10,021 nucleotides of DNA, from positions 1-10,021 of the forward strand of contig CAYGHG010000100.1 in NCBI GenBank assembly GCA_964349515.1, in the 5' to 3' direction. Position 1 is the first letter of the stretch. Every line of letters begins with the position of its first letter. Below, one piece after another: positions 1-6,565 of the stretch. Below the pieces are notes generated by a model that had not been told where the DNA came from, did not search any database, and worked only from the letters and a program-made list of their open reading frames with translations. The position numbers and the translations under genes are program-made. This stretch comes from CAYGHG01 sp964349515 (GTDB taxonomy: Bacteria; Oederibacteriota; PGYV01; CAYGHG01).

Positions 1-140
1 TTTCAACTTTCAGCTTTCAACTTTCAGCTTTCAACTTTCAGCTTTCAACTTTCAGTTTTCAACTTTCAGCTTTCAACTTTCAGTTTTCAGCTTTCAACTT
101 TCAGCTTTCAACTTTCAGTTTTCAGCTTTCAACTTTCAGC
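1..140. repeat. Tandem array of twenty 7-bp units
   Basis: The stretch divides without remainder into twenty heptamers of three kinds on the plus strand: TTTCAAC (9 copies), TTTCAGC (8) and TTTCAGT (3). TTTCAAC never follows itself, so most of the array reads as a 14-bp alternation. TTTCAGT occupies units 8, 12 and 17 and marks a looser 28-35 bp higher-order pattern. Seven is not a multiple of three, and reading the array as protein meets TGA stops on the argB strand, so it is noncoding. It ends abruptly at 140 and may continue beyond the left edge of the window. It lies 3' of argB. The class resembles the short tandemly repeated heptamers described in cyanobacteria, although nothing else here looks cyanobacterial. 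Confidence 0.95.
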
Positions 141-249
141 TATTATCTGTTATCCGATATACCTCTCGCGATAATTTAATTAATGATCGCTCGGGTACTT
201 TTCACACTGCGCTTCGCGAATACCTCAGCGCGTGTCCAAAGCCTCGCGC
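141..249. other. argB 3' spacer, with a hairpin at 204-235
   Basis: No gene is visible between the heptamer array and the argB stop. The one clear structure is an imperfect hairpin: ACAC plus GCGCT (204-207, 209-213, with T208 bulged) pairs with AGCGC plus GTGT (227-235) around a 13-nt loop. On the argB strand it begins about 14 nt after the stop codon. No run of T follows it there, so it is not a textbook intrinsic terminator, though it could form the transcript's 3' end. A weaker AT-rich inverted repeat centred near 176 (GCGAT and ATCGC arms) adds little. Confidence 0.35.
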
Positions 250-1098
250 TCATCTGACAATTTCCGTCCCTGTCCCTTCCTCTGTAAATATTTCAAGTAT
301 CAGCGAGTGCTCCATCGTGCCGTTTATTATGTGCACCTTGCCCACCCCTTCGTTTATGGCAGCGGTGGCGGAAATACACTTGGGCAGCATCCCGCCTGTT
401 ATGTCCCCTTTTTTAATGAACTTCTTTACTTCCGAAGCCGTCAGTGTCGGAACGTATTTTCCCGACACTTTCACGCCGTCAGTATCTGTTACGTATATCA
501 GTTTCGCAGACTTCAGCGCCATTGCAATATCCGCCGCCACAAGGTCGGCGTTGATGTTGTAACCGTTTCCTTTGTCGTCAACTCCGAGCGGCGCTATGAC
601 AGGCAGGTAGCCGTTCTGCTCCAGAGTGTCAAGAAGCTTTGTGTTTATGCTTACCACCTCGCCCACGAATCCTATGTCCAATTTGCCGTGCTTTTTTTTC
701 TTGGCCACTATCAGGTTATCGTCCTTGCCCGAGAGCCCTATTGCCTTTAACCCGTGCAGGTTGAGGCTCTTTACAACATTTTTATTTACCTTTCCTATCA
801 GCACCATCTCCACGATTTCCAGCATCTCCGAATCAGTCACGCGGTGGCCCTTTACAAATACAGCTTCTTTGCCCAGTCTTTTTGCGAGAGCGCTTATATC
901 GTCCCCGCCGCCGTGAACAATCACCACTTTAACACCTATGAGTTTGAGCAGGGAAATGTCCTCCAAAAACAAATCCCTGTACTTTTGCTCGGTCATCGCA
1001 CTGCCTCCATACTTGATGACAAATGTTTTGCCGGCAAATTTTCTTATATATGGCAGCGCCTCTATGAGAGTGCGGGCTTTCGCGATCGCGTGTTCCAT
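250..1098 (-). CDS. argB: Acetylglutamate kinase
   Basis: This cytoplasmic enzyme phosphorylates N-acetyl-L-glutamate with ATP, the second step of the acetylated ornithine/arginine pathway. The 282 residues span the whole amino-acid-kinase fold. Landmarks are KYGGSAM (29-35, with the phosphate-binding Lys29), HGGG (62-65), GHRVTD (84-89, substrate-binding Arg86), NINADL (181-186), TDTDGV (204-209) and GGMLPK (235-240, catalytic Lys240). About 17 residues precede the IRKF segment, an N-terminal helix of the kind found in hexameric, arginine-inhibited kinases such as Thermotoga's and absent from E. coli's, so feedback inhibition by arginine is likely by inference. The usual proline after HGGG is replaced by Asp (HGGGDDI). 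The start is set by AAGGAG, 6 nt before the ATG. No other arginine gene is in the window. It follows hslU on the same strand by 105 bp and may be read from the hslVU promoter. Confidence 0.96.
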   Translation of the reverse strand: MEHAIAKARTLIEALPYIRKFAGKTFVIKYGGSAMTEQKYRDLFLEDISLLKLIGVKVVIVHGGGDDISALAKRLGKEAVFVKGHRVTDSEMLEIVEMVLIGKVNKNVVKSLNLHGLKAIGLSGKDDNLIVAKKKKHGKLDIGFVGEVVSINTKLLDTLEQNGYLPVIAPLGVDDKGNGYNINADLVAADIAMALKSAKLIYVTDTDGVKVSGKYVPTLTASEVKKFIKKGDITGGMLPKCISATAAINEGVGKVHIINGTMEHSLILEIFTEEGTGTEIVR

Positions 1099-1119
1099 GA
1101 TAATCTCCTTATAAAATAG

Positions 1120-1198
1120 TTTACAGACTGCAGTCTACAGTTTACTGTTTACTGTTCACACCTTTACACTTCGCACTTTACACCTTTACACTTTTCAC
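1120..1198. repeat. Degenerate heptamer array between hslU and argB
   Basis: Nearly the whole hslU-argB spacer divides into 7-bp steps on the plus strand: TTTACAG (1120), ACTGCAG (1127), TCTACAG (1134), TTTACTG (1141 and 1148), TTCACAC (1155), then, after a single inserted C, TTTACAC (1163), TTCGCAC (1170), TTTACAC (1177), and after another single C, TTTACAC (1185) and TTTTCAC (1192). Unit sequence differs from the array at 1-140 but unit length is the same. A 12-bp perfect palindrome, AGACTGCAGTCT (1125-1136), straddles the first units. The array stops 5 bp from the hslU stop codon and about 10 bp from the argB ribosome-binding site. Confidence 0.85.
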
Positions 1199-1203
1199 TC
1201 TTA

Positions 1204-2580
1204 CTACAGTATATACTTCGACAGGTCTCCGTCTTTTACCAGATCCTGTATTCTCTCCTGTACATAAGCCTTTGTTATTACAACCTTCTCTTTTTTACCG
1301 TAGGGCGCGTCAAAGAGCACCTCTTCAAGGACTCTTTCAATTATCGTATATAGCCTTCTCGCCCCTATATTCTCAACCTTTTCATTAACTTCAAAAGCCA
1401 TCCCGGCGAGCTCTTTTACAGCCTCCGGCTCAAAAACCACCTCAACGTCATCGGTGCCTAAAAGTGCGGTGTACTGTTTCACGAGGGAGTTCTGCGGCTC
1501 GTTTAATATTCTTTCAAAATCCTCCATCGTAAGGGATTCAAGCTCCACCCTTATCGGAAACCTTCCCTGCAGCTCAGGTATTAAATCCGACGGCTTGGCA
1601 ACATGAAAGGCCCCTGCCGCGATAAAAAGAATATGGTCTGTTTTCACCGTGCCATACTTGGTAACAACAGTCGTGCCTTCCACTATCGGGAGTATGTCCC
1701 TCTGCACGCCTTCGCGCGACACGTCAGGGCCTCCCGCAGACCTGCCCGAGCCTGCTATTTTGTCTATTTCATCTATAAACACTATCCCGCTGTTTTCCAC
1801 CTTGTCCACGGCTTCCTTTATGACTTTATCCATGTCTATCAGCTTCTGGGTTTCTTCATTAATTATCATCTCGCGCGCCTCTGCAACGGTCATCTTTTTT
1901 TTCTTAACCTTGCCGCCGGCCGCCATTCCTTCCACCATTTCCTGTATGTTCATGGCCGCCTCGTCCATGCCGCCCGAGAAAATCTCCATCATCGGCATCT
2001 GCCTGTCACGGATGGACATCTCAACCGGCTTGTCCTCCATTTTTCCGTCAAGAAGCATTCTTCGCATTTTTTCACGCGTTTCTTTAAACCTTTCCTTTTC
2101 CTCTTTAAGCTTTTCCGCATCCTCTTCGGTTTCGGTGAATACTTTTTTTGTCTGTTTTATCGGCGGCACCAGCAGGTCAAGCAGCCGCTCTTCCGAAGAA
2201 CTTTCGGCTGATTTGCGCACCTGTTCCATGTGTTCCTCGCGCACCATATTAACGCTTATCTTTGTAATATCGCGTATCATTGACTCCACGTCCCGCCCCA
2301 CATAACCTACCTCTGTATATTTTGAGGCTTCAACTTTCAAAAAAGGGGCCTTTTCTATTTTCGCCAGCCTGCGGGCTATTTCAGTTTTGCCCACACCGGT
2401 AGGCCCTATCATCAGTATGTTTTTCGGCGTTACCTCCTCCTGCATCTCGGGGGCAAGTTTCTGCCGGCGCAGCCTGTTTCTCAAAGCCACGGCGACAGCT
2501 TTTTTAGCCTTTGCCTGGCCGATAATATGCCTGTCAAGTATTTCTGTTATCTCTTTTGGGGTAAAATCCCGTTCTTTCAT
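1204..2580 (-). CDS. hslU: HslU (ClpY), AAA+ ATPase subunit of the HslUV protease
   Basis: HslU is a hexameric unfoldase that uses ATP to unfold and thread proteins into the HslV chamber in the cytoplasm. In the 458-residue form there is Walker A GPTGVGKT (59-66), pore loop GYVG (92-95), an acidic and lysine-rich insertion (I) domain at about 120-240, Walker B FIDEID (268-273), the LQGRFP segment with the probable arginine finger (337-342), sensor 2 GARR (406-409), and a C-terminal tail DLSKYIL that docks into HslV. The reading frame stays open to 2622, but two ATGs stand side by side at 2583 and 2580. AGGAG at 2586-2590 is 2 nt from the first and 5 nt from the second, so 2580 is chosen. The hslV TGA stop shares one base with this ATG (TGATG), which implies translational coupling. 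Length fits the family (about 440-470). Confidence 0.97.
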   Translation of the reverse strand: MKERDFTPKEITEILDRHIIGQAKAKKAVAVALRNRLRRQKLAPEMQEEVTPKNILMIGPTGVGKTEIARRLAKIEKAPFLKVEASKYTEVGYVGRDVESMIRDITKISVNMVREEHMEQVRKSAESSSEERLLDLLVPPIKQTKKVFTETEEDAEKLKEEKERFKETREKMRRMLLDGKMEDKPVEMSIRDRQMPMMEIFSGGMDEAAMNIQEMVEGMAAGGKVKKKKMTVAEAREMIINEETQKLIDMDKVIKEAVDKVENSGIVFIDEIDKIAGSGRSAGGPDVSREGVQRDILPIVEGTTVVTKYGTVKTDHILFIAAGAFHVAKPSDLIPELQGRFPIRVELESLTMEDFERILNEPQNSLVKQYTALLGTDDVEVVFEPEAVKELAGMAFEVNEKVENIGARRLYTIIERVLEEVLFDAPYGKKEKVVITKAYVQERIQDLVKDGDLSKYIL

Positions 2581-3107
2581 CATATCTCCTCTATTGTAAT
2601 GTTGCTGTTTGTGTAAATGCATATGTCAGAGGCAATTTTCATTGACCTCTCCGCTATTTCCCTTGCGCTTAAATCCGTTGAAGAAATAAGGGCTTTGGCG
2701 GCCGCAAGGGCGTAGGGCCCGCCCGAGCCTATAGCCGCGATACCGTCTTCCGGCTCCACCACTTCGCCGCTGCCGGAGAGCATATACATAGTATCGCGGT
2801 CCGCCACTATCAAAAGCGCCTCAAGCCTGCGCAGCGCCTTGTCCATGCGCCAGTCTTTGGCAAGCTCCACGGAAGCGCGCTGCAAAAGCCAGTTGTGCTC
2901 CTTTAACTTTGATTCAAAACGTTCAAAAAGCGTGAAAGCGTCGGCAACAGAACCCGCGAAACCTGCCAGTATTTTCGTCTTGCCTTCAATCACCCTCACT
3001 TTTTTCGCGGTGTGTTTCATCACCGTGGCGCCGATTGTCACCTGTCCGTCGCCTGCTATAACCGTCTTGTTCCCTTTTTTAACGCACAAAATAGTCGTTG
3101 CGTGCAT
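2580..3107 (-). CDS. hslV: HslV (ClpQ), threonine protease subunit of HslUV
   Basis: HslV forms the double-hexameric proteolytic core that degrades substrates fed by HslU. The 175-residue protein begins MHATT, so a three-residue leader must be removed to expose the nucleophile Thr4. Other active-site features are in place: AGDGQ (18-22, Asp20), the lysine pair at 35-36 (Lys36 matching catalytic Lys33 of the mature E. coli enzyme), the FAGSVADAF segment (50-58) and the GSGGPYA loop (127-133). The C-terminus, ending in IEEI, is as short as in Thermotoga-type HslV. AGGAGG (3114-3119) lies 6 nt before the ATG. It is the first gene of hslV-hslU-argB and overlaps hslU by one base. An extended -10 element and a small leader hairpin lie upstream. 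Confidence 0.97.
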   Translation of the reverse strand: MHATTILCVKKGNKTVIAGDGQVTIGATVMKHTAKKVRVIEGKTKILAGFAGSVADAFTLFERFESKLKEHNWLLQRASVELAKDWRMDKALRRLEALLIVADRDTMYMLSGSGEVVEPEDGIAAIGSGGPYALAAAKALISSTDLSAREIAERSMKIASDICIYTNSNITIEEI

Positions 3108-3121
3108 GTGTTTCCTCCTAA

Positions 3122-3145
3122 AAAGCCATAAACAAAAAAGGCTTT
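3122..3145 (-). promoter_or_regulatory. Small hairpin in the hslV leader, next to the ribosome-binding site
   Basis: AAAGCC (3122-3127) and GGCTTT (3140-3145) form a six-pair stem with a 12-nt loop rich in T on the hslV strand. In the mRNA the stem ends only 2 nt before the AGGAGG, and its 3' arm runs into five U residues, so it could affect translation initiation, mRNA stability or, less likely, early termination. A leader stem-loop has, as I recall, been reported for E. coli hslVU. Whether this one is related cannot be judged from one sequence. Confidence 0.35.
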
Positions 3146-3155
3146 GTGAATGGTT

Positions 3156-3185
3156 ATTTTATCACAAAAAACAGGGGGTTTTAAA
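3156..3185 (-). promoter_or_regulatory. Probable hslV promoter with extended -10
   Basis: On the minus strand TGATAAAAT gives a TGn-extended -10 with the hexamer TAAAAT at 3156-3161. The best -35 is TTTAAA (3180-3185, 4 of 6 matches, 18-bp spacing), which is weak, as is common when an extended -10 is present. Transcription would start near 3149 and leave a leader of about 42 nt. No heat-shock sigma-32-type or CIRCE sequence is evident. Confidence 0.4.
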
Positions 3186-3236
3186 GATGTATTTTGCCTC
3201 AGCATGCCTCAGGCGCCATGCCGGGATGATTGCTTT

Positions 3237-4121
3237 TTATTCCGTTTTTAATGCTGCCTCTACCGCACTTTCCGCGGTTTTATGCTTAAAACTAAAACCC
3301 TCCCGTAAAAGCCTTTCAGGCACAGCCCTTTGCCCTCCCAAAAACATCTCATCAGCGAGCCTGCCGAGAACAGCTTTCAGCGCAAATGAAGGGATTGATA
3401 ATAAAACCGGCCGTTTAACAGCCCTGCCGTATATGAATGCAAACTCCCTGTTAGCCGCAGGAATAGGCGCGCAAACGTTATATGCCCCCTGCATGTCCCG
3501 CTTAATAATCATCATTTCAAAAACAGCCGCCAGGTCCTCATCCGATATCCAGGAAATATACTGCCTGCCGTTTCCAAAAACCGCGCCGGCATAAAATTTA
3601 AAAGGGATGGAATATTTTTCCAAAAACCCTCCTTTGCCCAAAACAACCCCGAGCCTTGCAATACAGGTTCTTACGCCCGCGCCTTGTACCGAATCCTCCC
3701 ACTCTGTGCACACCCGGGAAAGAAAAGTGTCCCCTGCGGGCGAGGCCTCTACAACCTCTGCGTCCCCGCTGTTTCCGTAATACCCCGCAGCCGAAGGCTG
3801 TATCAAAACTCCCGGTTTGACCGCAGCACGCCTTACCGCCTCAGCCACCCGCCTGCCGGCTTCAACCCTGCTTTTTAAGATTAACTCCTGTTTTTTCTTT
3901 GTCCACAACCCTGACGCAATATTTTCTCCCGCGAGATTTATCACAGCCGCCGCGCCTTCAACCGCCGCATCCAGATTTTCCCAGCCGGCGGCATCATAAA
4001 ACCTGCCGGGCCGGATACCGCGCGATATACCTGTCACGCTGTACCCTTTTCGCGACAAACCTTCCGCAACAATACCGCCTATGAAACCTGTAATCCCCGT
4101 AATAACTATTTTTTCCGCCAT
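3237..4121 (-). CDS. TIGR01777-family NAD(P)-dependent epimerase/dehydratase-like SDR protein
   Basis: This is an extended short-chain dehydrogenase-like protein of the YfcH/SDR39U1 group, whose physiological substrate is unknown. Its 294 residues show the nucleotide-binding TGITGFIG (8-15), the family signature AGEN followed by GLWT-KK and SRVEAGR (64-91), SAAGYYG (110-116), where the usual YxxxK lysine is absent as in the rest of the family, WISDEDLA (191-198), and a C-terminal DUF1731-like segment (about 242-291). The frame stays open to a GTG at 4127, but the ATG at 4121 gives the family's normal start just ahead of the Rossmann strand. Neither start has a Shine-Dalgarno site, which fits the promoter next to it predicting a leaderless transcript. 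It is probably monocistronic and diverges from the gene at 4331. Confidence 0.9.
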   Translation of the reverse strand: MAEKIVITGITGFIGGIVAEGLSRKGYSVTGISRGIRPGRFYDAAGWENLDAAVEGAAAVINLAGENIASGLWTKKKQELILKSRVEAGRRVAEAVRRAAVKPGVLIQPSAAGYYGNSGDAEVVEASPAGDTFLSRVCTEWEDSVQGAGVRTCIARLGVVLGKGGFLEKYSIPFKFYAGAVFGNGRQYISWISDEDLAAVFEMMIIKRDMQGAYNVCAPIPAANREFAFIYGRAVKRPVLLSIPSFALKAVLGRLADEMFLGGQRAVPERLLREGFSFKHKTAESAVEAALKTE

Positions 4122-4127
4122 GAACAC

Positions 4128-4156
4128 ATGATATTACCGCGCAGCACTCCGGTCAA
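4128..4156 (-). promoter_or_regulatory. Sigma70 promoter predicting a leaderless epimerase mRNA
   Basis: On the minus strand TTGACC (4151-4156, 5 of 6 matches to consensus) is followed after exactly 17 bp by TATCAT (4128-4133, 5 of 6). Only six bases, GTGTTC, separate the -10 from the ATG at 4121, so transcription would start at or within a base or two of the start codon. The gene's lack of any ribosome-binding site agrees. This argues against the in-frame GTG at 4127. Confidence 0.6.
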
Positions 4157-4220
4157 GAGCCTGTTTGATAAATTTTTATACCCCATTCCCTTTAAACGTT
4201 TTTTAGCGGGCATATCTTCA

Positions 4221-4233
4221 CGAAAATATTTCG
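4221..4233. promoter_or_regulatory. Short inverted repeat, possible operator
   Basis: CGAAA and TTTCG flank ATA as a perfect 13-bp dyad in the divergent promoter region, 27 bp upstream of the plus-strand -35. Position and symmetry would suit a regulator-binding site, but a 5-bp arm in AT-rich DNA can arise by chance and no second copy was seen. Confidence 0.2.
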
Positions 4234-4260
4234 CAGCGCAATTGTTTGCAGGCTTAAAAT

Positions 4261-4289
4261 TTGACAATACAACCGCACGGGTATATACT
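4261..4289 (+). promoter_or_regulatory. Strong sigma70 promoter for the gene at 4331
   Basis: TTGACA (4261-4266, full consensus) and TATACT (4284-4289, 5 of 6) are separated by exactly 17 bp. The transcript would start near 4296 and carry a leader of about 35 nt ending in AGAGGTGA (4318-4325), a good Shine-Dalgarno match 5 nt from the GTG at 4331. It is the best promoter in the window by consensus match. Confidence 0.8.
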
Positions 4290-4330
4290 CTTAACGGGGA
4301 ATAAAATCAAAAAACCAAGAGGTGAAGGGA

Positions 4331-5491
4331 GTGAAATCCGTTCCTGAAACTGTATCGCTTGTCAGAATAGATTCCCCTCTGTGGTTAAGGGAGGAAGAAG
4401 CCTCTCCTCTTGCGGCCTCTCTTAAAAAACTCGGTTTTTCCTTCTGCGGATTCTATAGAATAAAAAAAATGCCCGGTATGACCATATCCGGTTTCTGCCA
4501 CACCGGTAAATCTGTAATGGCGGCAATTACCGAGCACGAGACACGCGGCGTGTGGCTGGACATGACAGTGGAATTTTCAAATAACGAAACCCTGACCTAT
4601 TCAAACTCGTGCGGCAGGACGGGCCCTGAAATACCCGGGCATACCGTTATAACCGTCAGAAACGCGCGGGCCGGTGAGCTTCTGGAACAAATCATGAGGG
4701 TCGCCTCCAGAAACGAGATTAAAAAAGTATCCCCTTCTGACTTTGCTTCAGGATATGAGCGGTTATACAGGGCTGCAGCAGCGCGCATCAACAGCGCCCG
4801 GGTTTCAACGGAGGCAATCATGGACAACGAAGGCGTACTTATCACCAGAATAACGGAATCAGAGATAAAAAGCCTGCCCGCCACTGCAAAGGGCGCAATG
4901 ACAAAAGAAAAGGCGTTTGCGTTTCTCAAAGCACACCACACAATGCCGGATTTTGACGACACCACAGAAAACTACATAACCCGCTTTGAGGAGGTGGTTG
5001 ACTACTTTATCGCAAACCACGAACCCGCCTGCCTAAAACCCATTATTTTTTCAATGAGGCCCGGCACGGACGAGTTTTTGGAGGAACTTGTCTATGAACT
5101 TATCAGGGAGTACCCGCGCGGGCAGGTAAACGAGGCTGTGCAGGCTGCGCTGGAGCACAGCGTAGGCGGAGTGCGCCAAAAAGCGGCGGAAATCGCATCT
5201 CACTACCCCTCCGCCACGCTTGCCGCTTCCATAAAAAATATAGTGGATTGCACAAAACCTTCATCCGATGAGTTTCTCGCCTCAATAAACGCACTAAAAG
5301 CCATAGCGTCAAGGTGCAGAAGCGAAGAGGCCGAGAAACTCATAGTCGCCGCTTCAAAAAAAGCCTTTGCAAGGGCAAAGGAACTGTACGAAGCCGGAGA
5401 CTTCGAAAAAACGCTCAAAGTCCTGGAGCCGTTCAAAGGTTTTCACAACAGGGAAACCGCAAAAATTTTCAGGGAAGTGTCAAACAAGTAG
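4331..5491 (+). CDS. Unrecognised soluble protein with a C-terminal HEAT/TPR-like helical region
   Basis: I do not recognise this family. The 386-residue form has no signal peptide or membrane segment and is probably cytoplasmic. Residues 1-125 look like a mixed alpha/beta domain containing LKKLGFSFCGFYRI (31-44), a pattern I associate only loosely with uncharacterised bacterial proteins. Residues 205-340 are helical with HEAT-like spacing of leucine- and alanine-rich helices, and 345-368 (AKELYEAGDFEKTLKVLEPF) looks like one TPR hairpin, suggesting protein binding. The frame opens at a GTG at 4322, but that codon lies inside the AGAGGTGA ribosome-binding site, so the GTG at 4331 is preferred. 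It is transcribed alone from a strong promoter. After the stop a GC-rich stretch and seven T (about 5503-5509) follow, without a clear stem. Confidence 0.8.
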   Translation: MKSVPETVSLVRIDSPLWLREEEASPLAASLKKLGFSFCGFYRIKKMPGMTISGFCHTGKSVMAAITEHETRGVWLDMTVEFSNNETLTYSNSCGRTGPEIPGHTVITVRNARAGELLEQIMRVASRNEIKKVSPSDFASGYERLYRAAAARINSARVSTEAIMDNEGVLITRITESEIKSLPATAKGAMTKEKAFAFLKAHHTMPDFDDTTENYITRFEEVVDYFIANHEPACLKPIIFSMRPGTDEFLEELVYELIREYPRGQVNEAVQAALEHSVGGVRQKAAEIASHYPSATLAASIKNIVDCTKPSSDEFLASINALKAIASRCRSEEAEKLIVAASKKAFARAKELYEAGDFEKTLKVLEPFKGFHNRETAKIFREVSNK

Positions 5492-5522
5492 GGGGCGGGA
5501 TATTTTTTTGTCTTCCTTAACC

Positions 5523-5560
5523 TCTGTCTTTTGTCTTCTGTCTTAATAATTTCTTATTAA
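5523..5560. repeat. Short heptamer run and AT palindrome between convergent genes
   Basis: Three 7-bp units, TCTGTCT, TTTGTCT and TCTGTCT (5523-5543), lie head to tail, with another TTTGTCT at 5507 out of register. They are followed by TTAATAA, TTTC and TTATTAA (5543-5560), a perfect 7-bp inverted repeat of A and T only. The spacer separates two convergent genes. The palindrome might help end transcription in either direction but has no T run of its own. Confidence 0.6.
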
Positions 5561-5566
5561 CTTTCT

Positions 5567-6565
5567 TTAAAACTCCGCCTTCACCGATATCACGTGGTTT
5601 CCTGCCGGCGCGTCAAGGCTCCCCCAAAGAGCCAGCCTGTAAGTGTAATCCACCCCTACAGTCACGTCAAACTGGGTTACAGAGAGCCCCGCTCCCGCGG
5701 ATGCGTAAGCCGGATTCGCGGTATCTATGAATGTATTGTATCCGAACCGGATAAATAGCAGCGAAGCAAGGTTGTACTCAAACCCCGCCGCAAATCTTGC
5801 ATAATCGTAAAAATCCTGTATGTAATCAAAAGCCAGTGAAAAAGAGTTGTCATTGTCAATTTCCGCATGGTTTGCAACCCCCGCCCTCAGGGTAAGAGGC
5901 AGGTTAAACGACCCGAGTTCCGGTTCACCCGACTCTGACGCAGGCCTGAGCATTTTAAGCGGCAGGCCGGCATTTAGAAGCGCGAGCCCTGCCCTGAATC
6001 CTTTTTCACCGTCAGGCGCCCATATTGCGCCCAAATCCAGCGCTGCGGTAGAACCCTGATAAAGCCCTACAGCCTGGCTTATGAATTTTACCGCTATGCC
6101 CGCGTAAATATCCTTTAGAAATTCTTCGGAAAAATAGATTTTAAGCGGCGCGGCGTAAACCCCCGCAAGAGAGAAATCATTGTATGTTAAAGGCGGGTCT
6201 GTCGCGTCTTCGTTGTCTATGTCCTCCATCCACCGGAGGTTAAAAGAGATTCCCACAGAGCCTTCAATAAACGATGTATCAAGCTGCTGGGCAAAAGCCG
6301 CGTGTTCTGCGTAGAGCTCTGCCATGCCGGAATAAAGTATCTGGTGTGTGCCTGATATTTTTCTTGATTTCATAAAAGCAACACCCGCAGGATTGTAGTC
6401 AATGCCGTCAGGGCACATCACAGATGCTGTATATGCCTCGCCCATACCGAGAGGCCTTCCGCCCGACGCTGTTTTTAGTATGTCGCCGGCTGTTTCGCCC
6501 GCGCCGTAGCCCGGTGCGGCCAATAATAAAATTATGGCTGCTGTCAGGAACCTGTTTTTCCCCAT
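5567..6565 (-). CDS. PorV/PorQ-like outer-membrane beta-barrel protein
   Basis: A probable outer-membrane protein of the PorV/PorQ kind (FadL-related fold). The 332 residues start with a signal peptide: a Lys/Arg N-region, a hydrophobic stretch (about 7-17) and a likely cut near GYGA at 19-22. The mature N-terminus carries the family hallmark: TASGGRPLGMGEAYTA (32-47) followed by IDYNPAGVA (55-63). The rest is alternating aromatic strands ending VKAEF, with the terminal Phe read by the barrel-assembly machinery. In Bacteroidetes PorV works in type IX secretion, but similar proteins are common in other phyla without it, and no secretion genes are visible here, so the role is open. The start overlaps the upstream glycosyltransferase by 22 nt. 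GGAAAG, 8 nt before the ATG, is a modest ribosome-binding site, so translation is probably coupled. Confidence 0.82.
   Translation of the reverse strand: MGKNRFLTAAIILLLAAPGYGAGETAGDILKTASGGRPLGMGEAYTASVMCPDGIDYNPAGVAFMKSRKISGTHQILYSGMAELYAEHAAFAQQLDTSFIEGSVGISFNLRWMEDIDNEDATDPPLTYNDFSLAGVYAAPLKIYFSEEFLKDIYAGIAVKFISQAVGLYQGSTAALDLGAIWAPDGEKGFRAGLALLNAGLPLKMLRPASESGEPELGSFNLPLTLRAGVANHAEIDNDNSFSLAFDYIQDFYDYARFAAGFEYNLASLLFIRFGYNTFIDTANPAYASAGAGLSVTQFDVTVGVDYTYRLALWGSLDAPAGNHVISVKAEF

Noticed and set aside
1..140. CRISPR-like array
   Set aside because: Units are 7 bp, contiguous and near-identical, with no unique spacers and no cas gene in the window.
250..1119. Plus-strand frames opposite argB (for example 232-750 and 754-1119)
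   Set aside because: Antisense shadows of a motif-complete ArgB, with no initiation signals.
1603..2305. Plus-strand reading frames of about 200 residues opposite hslU
   Set aside because: They lie wholly antisense to a well-supported HslU with every family motif, have low-complexity His/Phe- or Ser-rich products, and lack ribosome-binding sites.
2581..2622. A longer HslU starting at 2622 with 14 extra residues
   Set aside because: That extension lies inside the hslV end, has no ribosome-binding site, and has no counterpart in the family. ATG 2580 is 5 nt from AGGAG.
3143..3168. CRP/FNR-type site (TGTGA and TCACA) upstream of hslV
   Set aside because: The half-sites are separated by 12 bp instead of the 6 bp (or 4 for FNR) needed, and they overlap the -10 element. 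Read as a simple inverted repeat of AT-rich DNA.
3196..3221. Epimerase terminator from the GCCTCAG direct repeats and GCATG/CATGC arms
   Set aside because: The stem is only 5 bp, the arms compete with each other, and no T run follows on the minus strand.
4322..4330. GTG at 4322 as the start of the plus-strand gene
   Set aside because: The codon is part of the AGAGGTGA ribosome-binding site, which is properly spaced for the GTG at 4331.
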